A DNA stretch of 64,000 nucleotides, taken from Imbricaverruca yamaguchii. Its lineage: Eukaryota; Arthropoda; Thecostraca; Neoverrucidae. Shown here in pieces: positions 24,705 to 36,462 of the stretch (positions are counted from its first letter, which is position 1; every line of letters begins with the position of its first letter). The notes under the pieces were generated by a model that made no database searches, was not told the DNA's origin, and saw only the letters and a list, made by a program, of their open reading frames with translations. The DNA lies in the NCBI GenBank assembly GCA_034440575.1, contig JAOTOL010001184.1:1-64000 (forward strand). The letters run 5' to 3'. The position numbers were made by a program, and so were the translations under genes.

Positions 24705-26317
24705 TAGTCGATAAGGGATGAGAAGCGAGCACAAGACAGGGTTTATGAGGTGCACCTTTCAAGGATGAATAGTCGTGCCAACTGCATTACAAAATATGTG
24801 ACCTTAGTTGGGTGGAGAGATGCACAGGGTTAAGCTCATTGCTGGCATTTCAAGCGAAACTTCAGAGTGTTGATCCAATTGTCCAAACAGACGTTTCAAC
24901 TCGCACACCGTTGTCCGGAGGCATTCCTTGCGAACAATGCTCGTTGCTTCTCAAAGGCTGTCTATATTCACAAATTCTTTTCATGGCAAACTGTGCATCA
25001 AACGATTTTGTGCATCAAACGATTTCATTGTGCCAGCTTAATTTTGTTTATTCAACATGATCCCACCGTTTATCCGCAGGTTAACTGAACTACAATTGAG
25101 GATGGAAAATAATACTTTATCGAGTATGCAATGAAAAGAAGCGAACCCATTTACAGATGGGGTTATTGTGCACATGTACACGCGTATGTAAAACTATCAC
25201 ATTTCAATCGATTGTTTGCTTCGCAGAACCACATGTGTCATTGCCCTCTATACTTAATCGAGTTACTTCCTGACAGTTGCTAAAACAACCTATTTGAAAT
25301 AATGCCGAAAACTCTCCTTTCGGTTCTCCTTGGCACACGATTATATTCTTAGATACTTATGGGATATGTTCCCGATCCGCATTAGGCATTAGGCAATTAC
25401 CTTGCTATCAGATCAGTTAAAGCATGAGAGTTTGTCACATGCAAAATAGGGTGACCCTGACAACACCCAAAGCAAGTTTGAGCGCCGCACAGGCAGACAT
25501 TACAATAAGACAACACGCATTGCAGATGCTGATGACATTCAGATGATCTTCCGAAGATGATCTAGACCTTGGAGGCTTGCATGTCAGGATTGGTTAGCCA
25601 GGCTCGACATTAATTTTCTATATATAAGTGAAGTTCAGGGCCGCTTGTGAATTATCCTGCTAGTTAAATGTGAGGAAAACTAACGTCGCATCCTTCTCTC
25701 TACCCCATCCTCCAATTGTCCGTCTTCGGATTCACGTTATCTAGCGAGCTAGCCAGCTAGCATACAGCAAATGCTTTCTGTTTCGTCATAAATCATGCAC
25801 AAGCAAATATATGGCATTCCGTCGAAAATATTACCTCATTTTGTAGGAATCGGCTGAAGTGGTATGCGCCATTTCAAGCTCGCTGTTCCGTGGAATAGAT
25901 GGGTCTTCACAGAAAAATCAAAAGTACTTAGCCACCTCATAACACGCCAATATATCATGTCCGATATGCTTTGTTGGTCTATGTGGTGTCCACGTTGCCT
26001 TCGCATTGAATAATTTGTCCACGCCGGCAAGTAGCTAATTGGGCAAGCCTAAAAGCAAGATGATAAAGCTCCCTCCCATGTAATGAGTACTGCCTTACTT
26101 CATATTTCAACTCATGAAGAAGACAAATCAGCATAGCTCATCATTGCAGAAATATCTGCGATAACGATACAACGTTGGGGTCAGGCGTGTGTGGCATCTG
26201 ATCTTCAGCCTAGCACTGGCTATTGCAGCGACAACCGTTAGAAAGCCAGACGCGGACGCGGTCGCTGACTTGTCGGTTGGGACTGTTAGCAGCACGTCTG
26301 GTCGGCTGCCATGCACC
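24705..26317. other. Unique AT-rich DNA, no gene recognised
   Basis: No open frame longer than about 80 codons and no recognised motif. Confidence 0.55.
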
Positions 26318-26468
26318 ACTCAGGGAGCAGTGAGGCAGGCTGAGAGATTTACTGGATAAATGGAGTCAGGGCATGGGAGCAGTGAAGAAGGCTGAGAGGC
26401 TTACTGGACACATGTGTTCAGGGGGAAGTGAGGAAAGCTGAGAGGTTTATTGGACACATGGGGTGCGA
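26318..26468. repeat. Three diverged tandem units (about 50 bp)
   Basis: Three copies share GGAGCAGTGA-type starts and GAGAGGCTTACTGGACACAT-type ends. Confidence 0.75.
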
Positions 26469-27076
26469 GCGGTGGGTGACACGTAACGCGCTGTTGTCTG
26501 TCAAATGGTGTAGGTGAACGCCTCACTTCGTGTATTCGTGGAGTCATGCGAGCCCCATCCAAACAACTTGACACTGCCTAAGCAGGCGGTGCCAGGCTGC
26601 CATTACGGACAAGCCGTTAATGGCTCGTGACGGCGCCACTTCAGCGTCCGAAACAATCTGAATAAGAGCCATTGTACTCGGAGCATCAGAATTCAGACGT
26701 GCGAGGGAGCAGCACGTGCTTCCTCCCACGTTCGATCAGTGAATAGCAGCACGCATCCACTCCTCGGTGCCCGGTCTCCTGAGCAAGCGCCTCTCGGATC
26801 ACCTAGCAGTGGTCCTATGTTGCTTAGGAGTCTACTGTTGGGGCTTAGCACCGACCAGCCGTGTTTCTGAGATATCATCTTTATGTGGGCTTAACTAGCA
26901 TGATGCTGGCATGTGGGCTAAATGCATGATGTGTGCTGACACTGATGGTCATGTCACAGCGACCTGATCGTCGTCAGAGTAACAGTAATCTGATCGTCAT
27001 CGGAATGAAAGTCATCGTCGACCGGACTGCGAGAGGTTGCATCGGAATCGCGGGAGAATGTGTTTGTGGCTGGAGG
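26469..27076. other. Unique DNA, no gene recognised
   Basis: About 26880-27000 shows loose repetition of TGATGCTGGCATGTGGGC and CTGATCGTC words. Nothing coding identified. Confidence 0.5.
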
Positions 27077-27805
27077 GATGTGTCCGGGGGACGTGACTGG
27101 GCTGGACAGATGTGTCCAGGGGAGACGTGACTGGGCTGGACAGATGTGTCCAGGGGAGACGTGACTGGGCTGGACAGATGTGTCCAGGGGAGACGTGACT
27201 GGGCTGGACAGATGTGTCCAGGGGAGACGTGACTGGGCTGGACAGATGTGTCCAGGGGAGACGTGACTGGGCTGGACAGATGTGTCCAGGGGAAAGAGAC
27301 GTGATTGGCCTGGACAGATGTGTCCAGGGGAGACGTGACTGGGCTGGACAGATGTGTCCAGGGGAGACGTGACTGGCCTGGACAGATGTGTCCAGGGGAG
27401 ACGTGACTGGGCTGGACAGATGTGTCCAGGGGAGACGTGATTGGCCTGGACAGATGTGTCCAGGGGAGACGTGACTGGGCTGGACAGATGTGTCCAGGGG
27501 AGACGTGACTGGGCTGGACAGATGTGTCCAGGGGAGACGTGACTGGGCTGGACAGATGTGTCCAGGGGAGACGTGACTGGGCTGGACAGATGTGTCCAGG
27601 GGAGACGTGACTGGGCTGGACAGATGTGTCCAGGGGAGACGTGACTGGGCTGGACAGATGTGTCCAGGGGAGACGTGATTGGCCTGGACAGATGTGTCCA
27701 GGGGAGACGTGATTGGCCTGGACAGATGTGTCCAGGGGAGACGTGACTGGGCTGGACAGATGTGTCCAGGGGAGACGTGACTGGGCTGGACAGATGTGTC
27801 CAGGA
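27077..27805. repeat. 34-bp minisatellite, each unit a hairpin (about 21 units)
   Basis: Very homogeneous array. Each unit contains CTGGACAGATGTGTCCAG, a 7-bp perfect inverted repeat around GATG, plus GGGAGACGTGACTGGG. In units reading TTGGCC before the hairpin the stem extends to 8 bp. One unit carries a 5-bp insertion (GAAAGAGACG) at about 27293. The 383- and 293-codon minus-strand frames are artefacts of the array. Confidence 0.97.
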
Positions 27806-27944
27806 AGGGAAGACGTTCCGAGGAAGCAGAAGCGTATCCGGAGAAAGAGAGACGTGCCCGGAGAAGGAGAGATGTACCCGTGAAAAGACGCACCAGGTGC
27901 TGGAGAGACTTGCCCGGGGCGGAAAGATGTGACCGGTGCGGAGA

Positions 27945-28068
27945 GATATGTTGGAGCTGAGGAAATATGTTGGAGCTGAGGAAATATGTTGGAGCTGAGG
28001 AAATATGTTGGAGCTGAGGAAATATGTTGGAGCTGAGGAAATATGTTGGAGCTGAGGAAATTTGCCCG
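27945..28068. repeat. 19-bp minisatellite (about 6 units)
   Basis: Near-perfect copies of GGAGCTGAGGAAATATGTT. It follows degenerate GAGAGA/GTGCCCGG repeats related to the 34-bp array. Confidence 0.95.
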
Positions 28069-28709
28069 GATATAAACGTGGCCGGGGCTGGGGAGACGTG
28101 CCCAGGGAACGACAGATGTGCCCATTGCCCAGAGATGGAGAGGTGTGGCCGGGAAAGAGAGACGTGTCCGGGATTGGAGAGACGTGCCGATTCTAGTCCG
28201 TCAGAAATCGAAGCCCCCGAGAGGTTCGCGTCGCTAATAGGTCTAGCCGGAGCACCTTTACCAGCCGCCAGTCGGCAAGCTCTCGAGGGCCCAGAGCCGT
28301 CGCCGGGAATGGCTTCGGGCTATTCGACCAGCACAAAAGCGATCCGGGCTGTCAGCCGAAATGGCTGGAGGGCTTCCGACTGGAATGGGCGCGGACGGCT
28401 GGCGACCGCAGGGACGGTTCGGCGTTGGCAGACGGCCAGGTCGGTCGTCACCTTGGCTGACCCGGTGACCTCGCCAACGCCGGCGGCGCCCAACGGTGGG
28501 TGACAGTTCTCGAGTCAGCCCGTCCCGGAGGAGCGATGTGCGACGAGTATCAAGCGGCGAGTCGCGCGAACAGCCGCTCCGCTGCCATCAAGTGCGCGCG
28601 GACGCTGACGATACGCGTCGCGTCGACACAAGTGAGTCACCCAAGCGTGCGACGTGCTGCCGCTCGAAATACGACCCGAAACAGGCGACGGACTCTCTTG
28701 ACGAAGTGC
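28069..28709. other. GC-rich unique DNA next to the LINE 3' end
   Basis: 28069-28200 contains decayed AGAGACGTGCCC repeats. 28200-28700 is CpG-rich and open in several frames on both strands, with no recognised protein. Confidence 0.5.
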
Positions 28710-28725
28710 TTGTTTCATCAAAATA

Positions 28726-28757
28726 GGCACTTCGGCCTCCTTAAGCCATTTCGTGCC
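28726..28757 (-). other. LINE 3'-UTR stem-loop
   Basis: On the minus strand GGCAC and GTGCC close a short hairpin with an inner GGC/GCC pairing, followed by a T-rich tail and AAACAAG. Such a hairpin plus short tail resembles the 3' ends of Jockey-like LINEs and probably marks the end of the element. Confidence 0.5.
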
Positions 28758-28779
28758 GTGGACAAAAATGCAAAAAATG

Positions 28780-29160
28780 TTATGTTGTAAAAGTCAGTTT
28801 ATAATTTCTGGGGCAAGTTGGTTTGTCGAAGAAAGATGAAAGGTCATCTCCCAGTAGCTTGATTAGAAAAGGGTGTTCATCTCCCAGTAGCGTGTGCAAA
28901 GAAAATGGAATGTTGTGTGTTCGGAAGTAGTAGGTAACTGCTTCTTTTTCGAGGGTCATGGTGTTGTTGACAGTATAGGAATATATGTGCGACTGTAAGA
29001 GGGAGTGATGCATTATGGGCATGCATGTCGAAGTGAAGCCATGCATATATGTCGATGGGTAAGAAAAGCATGGCCAATACGTAAACGCGACAGTACTTTT
29101 TCTTCGAGACGGTTTTATCTTTGATGTGGTCCATGTGTCGATGCCAGATTTGATGACGCG
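28780..29160 (-). pseudogene. LINE ORF2 C-terminal remnant
   Basis: Overlapping frames carry LPLTVAHIFLYCQ, resembling the LTVEHILLxC signature near the C-terminus of Jockey/I-type ORF2 proteins, followed by a KRSSYLL stretch and a leucine-rich tail to the stop at 28780. The neighbouring frame gives TYWPCFSYPSTYMHGFTS. The alignment needs at least two frame changes, so it is a pseudogene. Confidence 0.62.
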
Positions 29161-29409
29161 TAAATGGGTATGATTTGTGTTTTGTGTCCTTGGAAAACCA
29201 AGATACTGGTTTTCATTTTGTGAATGCTTTTGTGAGTGGAATAGTCGTGGAAGCTGCCTCGAAAAGTGTATTTGTAAGTGAGCTCATGTTTTCTGTAGGA
29301 GAAATATGGGGATTGTGGTGAGTATGCAAAAGTTCCTGAAATGTTCTCCGATCTGCCTTATAAATTCTCCGGCGGGGTAAAACTTAGTGTGGCATCGGTC
29401 GGAGTTAAA

Positions 29410-30010
29410 AATGTGGGTGTTAGTTTAATGGGGTAGTGGTCGCTGTCATGGATGTCGGTTTCTATGGTCCAATCAAAGTCATTGGCCAGGATTGGAGAAC
29501 AAATAGATAAATCAATGGTTGTTGCTGTATTATGTCCAAGGTGAAAAAGGTTGGTTCTCCGGTGTTAAGTACTACTAAATTGTGCCGGTCTAAAATTTGC
29601 TCTATGGTGTGGCCGCGGGTGTCTTCATGTGTACGTGCCTGATCCCAGGCTGGATTATGTGCATTAAAGTCTCCGAGTAACATGAATGGGTTCTTGAAAT
29701 GTGCTTTAAGGTTTTCTAATCGTGTCAACACATGTGCGTTGTCGATGTGTGGTGGAATATAAATGGAACATACATTCCTACCGTGCAAACTTCAAGGTGA
29801 ATTAAGTGTAATTTTGTGTGCGTAAAGTCATTGCTGATGTCAAGTGTTGTACCACCACTGCGATGTGATCCACGGACTTCGTCGTGACGGTACAGCGAGT
29901 AATTAGAAAAAAAAACATATGTATCGGTGGGTAAGAATCGGATTTCCTTTAGTACGATAATAATCGGTGTGAGTAAACTAAGGAAAACCTTCATTTATAT
30001 CCATTTCGAT
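29410..30010 (-). pseudogene. LINE ORF2 AP-like endonuclease domain
   Basis: In order: VLKEIRFLPTD (the Q/K-E metal-binding segment), YSLYRHDEVRGSHRSGGTT, LLGDFNAHNPAWD (catalytic D and N), TTIDLSICSP, and SDHYPI (the terminal SDH motif of the exonuclease/endonuclease/phosphatase fold). Together these cover the whole domain, which nicks target DNA for reverse transcription. Two or more frameshifts (about 29785 and 29520) split it across frames, so it cannot make an intact protein. Confidence 0.85.
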
Positions 30011-30076
30011 ATTAAACTACGGCAGTCCGATTCCAGAAATATGGACCTGAGTGAAAAGAGAAGTTAACATTTTCAG

Positions 30077-30265
30077 CACATCCCGGTGCGTCTCGGAGCC
30101 AGGATTGCCATTCTGGAGGGCATGTGGGCTGGGTGCGGACGGCCCGGTGCGTGTCGGGCCAGGATAGTTATTCTGGAGGGCATGTGGGCTGGGTGCGGAC
30201 GGCCCGGTGCGTGTCGAGGCCAGGATTGTTATTCTGGAGGGCATGTGTGCTGGGTGCGGACGGCG
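30077..30265. repeat. About 60-bp repeat, three copies, between LINE ORF1 and ORF2
   Basis: Three nearly identical copies share TTCTGGAGGGCATGTGGGCT and GGGTGCGGACGGC. The block 30065-30400 is GC-rich and unlike the flanking LINE sequence, so it may be a later insertion. Confidence 0.9.
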
Positions 30266-30400
30266 GCGCACCCTCCAGAGACGTCCGGCAGGCTGGTGAC
30301 CTTAGCAAGGCCACGGCGACCGACCACTGCCGCGGGGATGCTCGCCGGCTGTAAGTCGGTCGGGTCACGTGAGCGCCGACCAGCGCTGGACACACAGGAC

Positions 30401-31776
30401 TCAACCGGCGGCCGGCTGACGGTGAGCGAGAATTTGCTCCCGCGGCGGAGTGACTGCGAGCCTATCACTCCTCCGTGGAGTGGTCCGTTTGTTGGAAGCC
30501 GGAATGGTTTGTGTGTTGGGAGTCAGGGTGGTTTGTGTTATTGTATTCAATGGTGTGAGCTTGTTAAGTGAAGCTAAGCCAGGAATGATGTCGGTTTCTA
30601 GCGAAGTAGAAGTGGTATTGATGCGAGGGTGGGGAAGCAATGCTGGTTGCTTGTGTGTACTTTTTGGTAGAGGAGGAGGTGACCTCGACAGAGCGCCGGG
30701 CCTGGGAGTAGGACACCCCGGTCGTGGCCTTAACTGCGCAGACCTTGTCCTTGCGCCAAACTGAACATAGGAGTGATGTGGTCAGGTGGTCGGATGTATT
30801 ACAGTTGAGGCAGTGGGCATGCTTGGAGTAGGTGAATTCTGGATGAGGTGTATCGCCGCACTTGGGGAATCGGGCTGGTTGCCGGCACGTTTTGCTGCCA
30901 TGGCCAAAGCGCTGACAGTTAAAGCAGCATAGAGGATTGGGAATAAAGACACGGATTTGGAATCGTAGGTATCCGGCGAGGAGGGTCTTGGGAAGAGTGG
31001 TAGAGTTGAAGGTAAGGACAAGGAGGCCCGTATCACGTTTCTGGTCGTTTTTGAAGGAGGTGATGCGGCGGACGTGGGCCACCCCCTCCGACGTGGGCTT
31101 CCCTTGAATATCTGCTTCAGACATGAAGCGGAGCTCCGGTGCGAAAACTGTGTCATTGGTGGTATTGTGGTTGGAATGGAGGGTGACGGTGACGGATTTA
31201 CCACAAAATGTGGTGGTACGAAGGAGGGCTTTGGTCTAGGCTCAGGTTTTTTTATGACAAGAGTTCCGTTGGCATGAGCTTCGATGTCAGGATTGGCTAA
31301 GGAGCATATGTCGAGGAGTTGTTTCGTCGGCCAGAACACGTTCATACGGCAGAAGGAATCGGTTTCCTCGACAGGTTTGACTACTATGTAAGAGCAGCAC
31401 TGTCGAGGAAGGGTTCGACGGATTGGATTGGTTCAGGTTGGAAGCACGTGGTTTGGAGCCGAGCGTGGGTCAGTGGTGTCGAGTGTGATGGTCTAGTCTG
31501 GATTGCGAGGCGAGGTCGTGGTCATGGGTCGAGCAGATGTCGGTGAGGAACAGAAGGCTTCTATGGCATCATCCAAGGGAATAGTTCGACAAGGGTCATC
31601 AATGGTTTGGTCAAGTGAGATAGCATCAAGGGCCAAATCCGTTTTCGTGCGATGGTCAGGTACGGGGTCAAAGGCGAAAATTCCGAGTCGGAGTCCGCTG
31701 GCGAGCATGGGTCAGTGTCCTTCTTCCACTTTTTTCCCATAACGGGGAGAAACCATACCCAACAAAATCTAAACAA
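30401..31776 (-). pseudogene. LINE ORF1 (gag-like, zinc knuckles)
   Basis: It starts with a basic, serine/aspartate-rich N-terminus at about 31750 (MGKKWKKDTDPC). The middle contains the knuckle CFNCQRFGHGSKTC (C-x2-C-x4-H-x4-C). A second motif has lost its first cysteine (FPKCGDTPH), and CLNCNTSDHLTTSLLC gives a third. The tail is Thr/Pro-rich and ends near 30401. ORF1 proteins of this type bind element RNA. At least three frame changes are needed to join the parts. Confidence 0.78.
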
Positions 31777-31890
31777 ACGCGGGGAACAAAGGGAACAGAA
31801 ATGCTGCGACGATGAAAGCCGAGTGGGGTGTCGGGTGTCACCCCACTAGTAAACGAAGTAGAAAAAGAGCGACCGGTGTCACCCCACGAA

Positions 31891-34800
31891 AATTGAAAAT
31901 ATAGAGCAACGGGCAGTCAGTCGCGCCCAAACAATGGCACAGCGGAGTGAGCAGAGAGCTTTGGTATGTGATACGCAAATAGTACTGAACACGCCATGTG
32001 ACAAAGTAAGATCCACACAGGTGCTGTATCCGGCGGAGGGACGGGGGCGCTCACCTTGTACCGAGAAGACCGCCAGCCAGGCCAGCACGGCCGTCCACCG
32101 CCCACACAGACACATCGCCGCGACCGACGGACTCCTCGTCGGTGGCCAACACTCACGCTGTGTGTGCCCGACGCGGTGGCCGCCGGCATTCGCCCTGCGC
32201 GCGCGCGCGCGCGTCGTTCGACAGGCAGAGCCATCTATGCGTCGGCGCGGTAACTAGCGTCGAGCGTCGGCCGGCAGCGTTCGGCCCCGGCGTGGCGCCA
32301 GGGGTCGCGGCCCGGGTCCAGGTTCAGGCTCACGCCCGCCCAGCCGCCGGCAGCGGAAGGGGATTCGCCGCCGGGGCCGGGGAGGAACACAGCTAAACAG
32401 CGGAAATAATTCGCTGGTGGACCCGGTATTAGGACGGCGGATGAATCCCCGGAGATGCGCCGCATCCGGTGGGGATGCGGAAACCCCTGCTGTGATGACG
32501 CGACGTGCTCTGCGGTGTTCAGACACTTCCATAACGTCGACAACATATGGGAAATGTATTAAAAATTCGGCGACCACGAGCTCGCGCGAATACACCCCGC
32601 TCTGTTGATCGCTTCGGACGGGACCTGGGGCATGAACGTAAACTTCCGCGCCGCCTACCGGCTTTGAACTTTTGAGCAAGTTCCAATAACAGCTCGGCGT
32701 CTGAGTTTTGCCAAGCCTGCTAATTTTGCCGAACGGTGAGCTGGCCGAGCAGAGGAGTCCGCCGAAAACCGCATCAGCCACCTTCCAACGACTCGGTTGT
32801 ATTTCAAGCCTTCGCCCAACAACAGATTTTGCTTCATTACCAATGAAGCACGGTTAAATCTTAAGGTCACAATGGTTATACAGGGTGTTCGTGGGCCGAT
32901 GAAGTGCTCGCCATACATTTAAACTTGCTGACGAAGCTTTATTTGGCTTACACACACAAAATCGATTAATTGATGCATTATCATTTGATCTCTGCCTAGA
33001 AGCAAGATTTTTGCCTAGAATTTGGGATATGTGCCATTTTTCAACATTTGGCCAGATGAATGCTGGGCGCATGAATGTAGGATAGTGCATGCAAAAATCC
33101 TAGTATGTGGCCTTGGAATGCCACTGCGACCACGACACTATGTATGTTGACATATTAGCTCTGTGGGAAGTAATTTCAAAAGCGTTATGCAATGATCCAT
33201 TAGGCTATGTGCCAGGTGACTGCTATGCTTGAATAACAGTTATCAATGTGCATTTATCAGTGTGCGACCTAGTGAAGTGCGCAATGCTTGATGAGAAACT
33301 TTGGAATAGCAATGCAACGTCTATCATAGATAGGTACATAGCCGTTTTGATTCCTCGAATGATGTTGATGCACAGCAAAATAAAACCATAGGCATGAATG
33401 GTACATTTTGGTGTCATTTCAAAAATGTTTGAACTATTGGGTCACAACTTTCGCCATACCTGTGTATTACTCAAAACGGTGTCTTAAGTGTATTTCCTCT
33501 TGCAAAGTTTTTTTTTTAAAAAAATCGTACCTGACAAGCTTTATCTTTCAATCTTCATGCACAAACATTCATTTGACAATAGCGGAATCTTTTCAGACGT
33601 GTTGCATTGTCTATGGTCATGCATCATATCGAAGTTGTCGTGGATCAAGTTCAATCACACATAATGGCAAATTAAAATATATTTTCTGGCATTCATGCCA
33701 ATGAGCTTAGAGCAAAGTATTTAGTTTCCTTTTGCCAAACGCCATGGCTAACTGCTAGCAGTTTTCGGCTACGAACTCGGGTCACATCAAGAATGGCACA
33801 AAGCGCACAAGCTTACGCTGCCTTGTCTAAGCCATACCTTGGGCACTTGAATGACTGGCTGTCTACGTGTGCATGCGCCGGGGACCACGTGAGTGCTGTA
33901 TCATTAGTCTATCTGGACCGGCTTCCATTGTGGCTTACTGTTCAAGTGCATTTTTGCCATACTCTGTAAACATCAACATAGAGCTCAGACAGCCAACGCA
34001 CGCAAATTTCCTAAACAAGGAAAATATTCCTGGATGACATTGGGTATTATTTAATTTGTTTTCCCAGCATACGACACTTTTGAAGGCACAAGATGCCTCG
34101 AAACATAAAGGTCGTTCCCACACCCATAATCCCGTGGAACATATTAATACACATTGCATCGGCATGTGTTGCATAGGTTTTAGATTTCGGCTCACCTGGC
34201 ATGCACCAAGAAACCAATACACTCCAAACGTGTACCAAAAACAAAAGGCAAATAATCAGGCTTTGACATAAAATTTACATTTGACCTGACCTAATGCCTC
34301 AACCATTGACCTGACAAAGTCTAGCTTCCTTTCCATCTCTGGATCTCTGGACAAGTTATTAGCTGGTTTTGTTCCATTTTCTAACGATCTTGACTTCGAA
34401 ATGCGAGGAAATGCAGTTCGCGCAGAAAGGAACGTACAAGATTTGAATTCCTCTACGTTCTGAAGCACAGAAAGCTGAATGTGTTTGAGGATTCCAACCG
34501 CATTGGCAAACAATCATAGATAGTCGAAATATAAAGTTGCGTGGCCTTCGTTATTGCTGAGCACAAAAACAGCTTGAATATACAGTGTGTGTCCGGCTAT
34601 TGCAAATGAATTAGATATATCGGAGATAGTGTAAGCGAACCCGCGTTGTTTCAGGTTTCCAATAATTGTCACTGTTGATAAATATCAAAGATAATCATAT
34701 TATTCCGTGCCTTCAGCGGACTTCTGTACCAGTGGGTCCACCTTTTGTGACGGGATTAGCATGCAAGGTGCAAAGATCCATCTTATATATAATTAACATA

Positions 34801-36012
34801 CTGTGCAGGATATTCTGCGAGCATGGCAGCTTTCATATTTGGAAATGCTAATTGATTGTAGTGCTAATTGATGCTATCATCAATGCTAATTGAAAAGTGC
34901 ATTGCATGCGTACATTATCTTAACGTGCAGATATGAAATGCTTCCGAAGACTCGATTTGGTCTTAAAAAAAGATTTTGATGTTAAAATTCATCTAAAGAT
35001 AGAACTTTGTGCTATTTTCAACATCATTTCTTGCACTTTCCGATGGCACTCAGGTCGTTTTCGTGCAACAACGCTTAGTTTGCATGGTAGACGCCGGGAT
35101 CTTTAAGGCCCCCACCCAAAACGGGATGTGAGGATCTGACCGGAAAGGCGTTAACGTAGCACACGCCTGACGAGCACGTGGCACATAGGCGCCCTGCCGC
35201 CTACGTGAAGCGCGGCTCACGTGACTCGTGCAATGGTGGTGCAAAACGTGTGCACATGCCGACTGCCAGCGCCATGCCACCGTTCCACCATAAATCGTGT
35301 GTGCGCAAATTGGCTTGCTGACGGGCTGGCCGCCCGCCAGCTGCCCTGGTCGTAGCTTATGCCGTTCCCAACAGGAAGGTGCTCAATTAGAAGTGAAAGC
35401 ACCTGTACACGGTACACGCCACAGCGATGCCAAGTACAAGCAATGTTCAGTCAGCGGGAGGTGTACGCTCTGACAAATCTTCAGCCCATAAGACATCCGT
35501 TGTGACCATCAGCGCCGACTGATCCAAACGGGTGGAAACGATATGCACGTGCCACTCGGCCGTACCCCGGCGACCTCCGCGAAGCATGGGCAATGCCTTC
35601 ATGATAGATTGCCCACACACCATAGCACGCTACGGCAAACAGATGGCATTCGTAAGAGTTGGAAACCCGGAGGTGCCTCATACGAATAAATGCACTGGCA
35701 TGCCTGACTATAACATGGTACACCCACCCGCCAAATATTCTGCAATAGTCTGAATACGTGTCGGACGCATACCTTACAAAATTAATATCAGAAGGTGGTG
35801 GTCATTGGCATACATTCTTGGGTGCTCAGACTACGGGGACGGTTCAAAAGGAGCACACGCACAGCACGAGCACACCCCGGCACCCATCTCTATAGAGTGG
35901 ACATGTCTGGAAATCATGATGACGGGTTACTCGCCCACCATATTTGGTCGTTATCTAGCACACTTGCGATAAAATTTCCTCAATGCGGAAATGCCCCACT
36001 AAAACAGTTGCA
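31891..36012. other. Unique DNA: CpG-rich start, then AT-rich
   Basis: 31930-32480 is strongly CpG-rich and includes a (CG)8-like run at about 32198-32214; it could be a CpG island, but I could not identify an exon. From 32800 to 35050 the DNA is AT-rich without long frames, apart from short T/A runs near 33510. 35050-35800 has intermediate composition. No gene or transposon family was recognised. Confidence 0.5.
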
Positions 36013-36029
36013 TTTGCCTGATATATGCA

Positions 36030-36101
<72 letters not shown>

Positions 36102-36140
36102 AGAGCGAGAAAAGAAAGAGAGAGAGAGAGAGAGATTAGA
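36013..36140. repeat. (TA)n then (GA)n compound microsatellite
   Basis: (AT)n with one TT break at about 36060, followed by an AAAGAGCGAGAAAAG-like linker and a GA run. Confidence 0.96.
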
Positions 36141-36462
36141 AAGCGAAAAACATTTCCTGACAACTTTGTAAAACAACAACGTTGCAAACTTTACAAAGAG
36201 ATCGGTCCTATTTTGCATTCGGACTTACCCGATGTTTACTTAGCACTCCGACGTAGCGGGCGCATCACGTGTTAAAATTTGTCGGAATCGGCTTAGCTGT
36301 TTTGGCTCAGTATGCAACGAAACTGGGTACCTCCTCCCCACTCACGCAGGCAAATACTTCGCAAAGAACTTCGCAATACGACCACCATGCATAGAACTCC
36401 GATAAAGATGTCTTGTGCTAGGCACGCAGCACTCAGCTTCCGATTTATAATTGTGGAGATAT
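36141..36462. other. Unique spacer before the 15-bp array
   Basis: About 320 bp with no recognised feature. Confidence 0.5.

Larger units (their letters stand above)
28710..31890 (-). mobile_element. Jockey/I-type non-LTR retrotransposon (LINE), defective
   Basis: Minus-strand element with, in order: a 5' region, ORF1 with zinc knuckles, an ORF2 endonuclease domain, and the ORF2 C-terminus followed by a 3' stem-loop and short tail. Reverse transcriptase is missing between endonuclease and C-terminus, and a GC-rich block with a three-copy repeat separates ORF1 from ORF2. Several frameshifts are present. The ORF1 knuckle and ORF2 endonuclease arrangement is that of the Jockey/I superfamily; I cannot place it in a named clade. 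Ends are approximate. Confidence 0.85.

Noticed and set aside
26974..28125. 383-codon minus-strand frame rich in SPLDTSVQPSHV
   Set aside because: It reads through the 34-bp array; its period-34 phase changes give three repeating peptide forms. No homologous domain recognised.
32880..33480. ACAGGGTGTTC as a possible LINE or DNA-transposon terminus
   Set aside because: Only a short motif, with no coding remnant, paired terminus or target duplication found.
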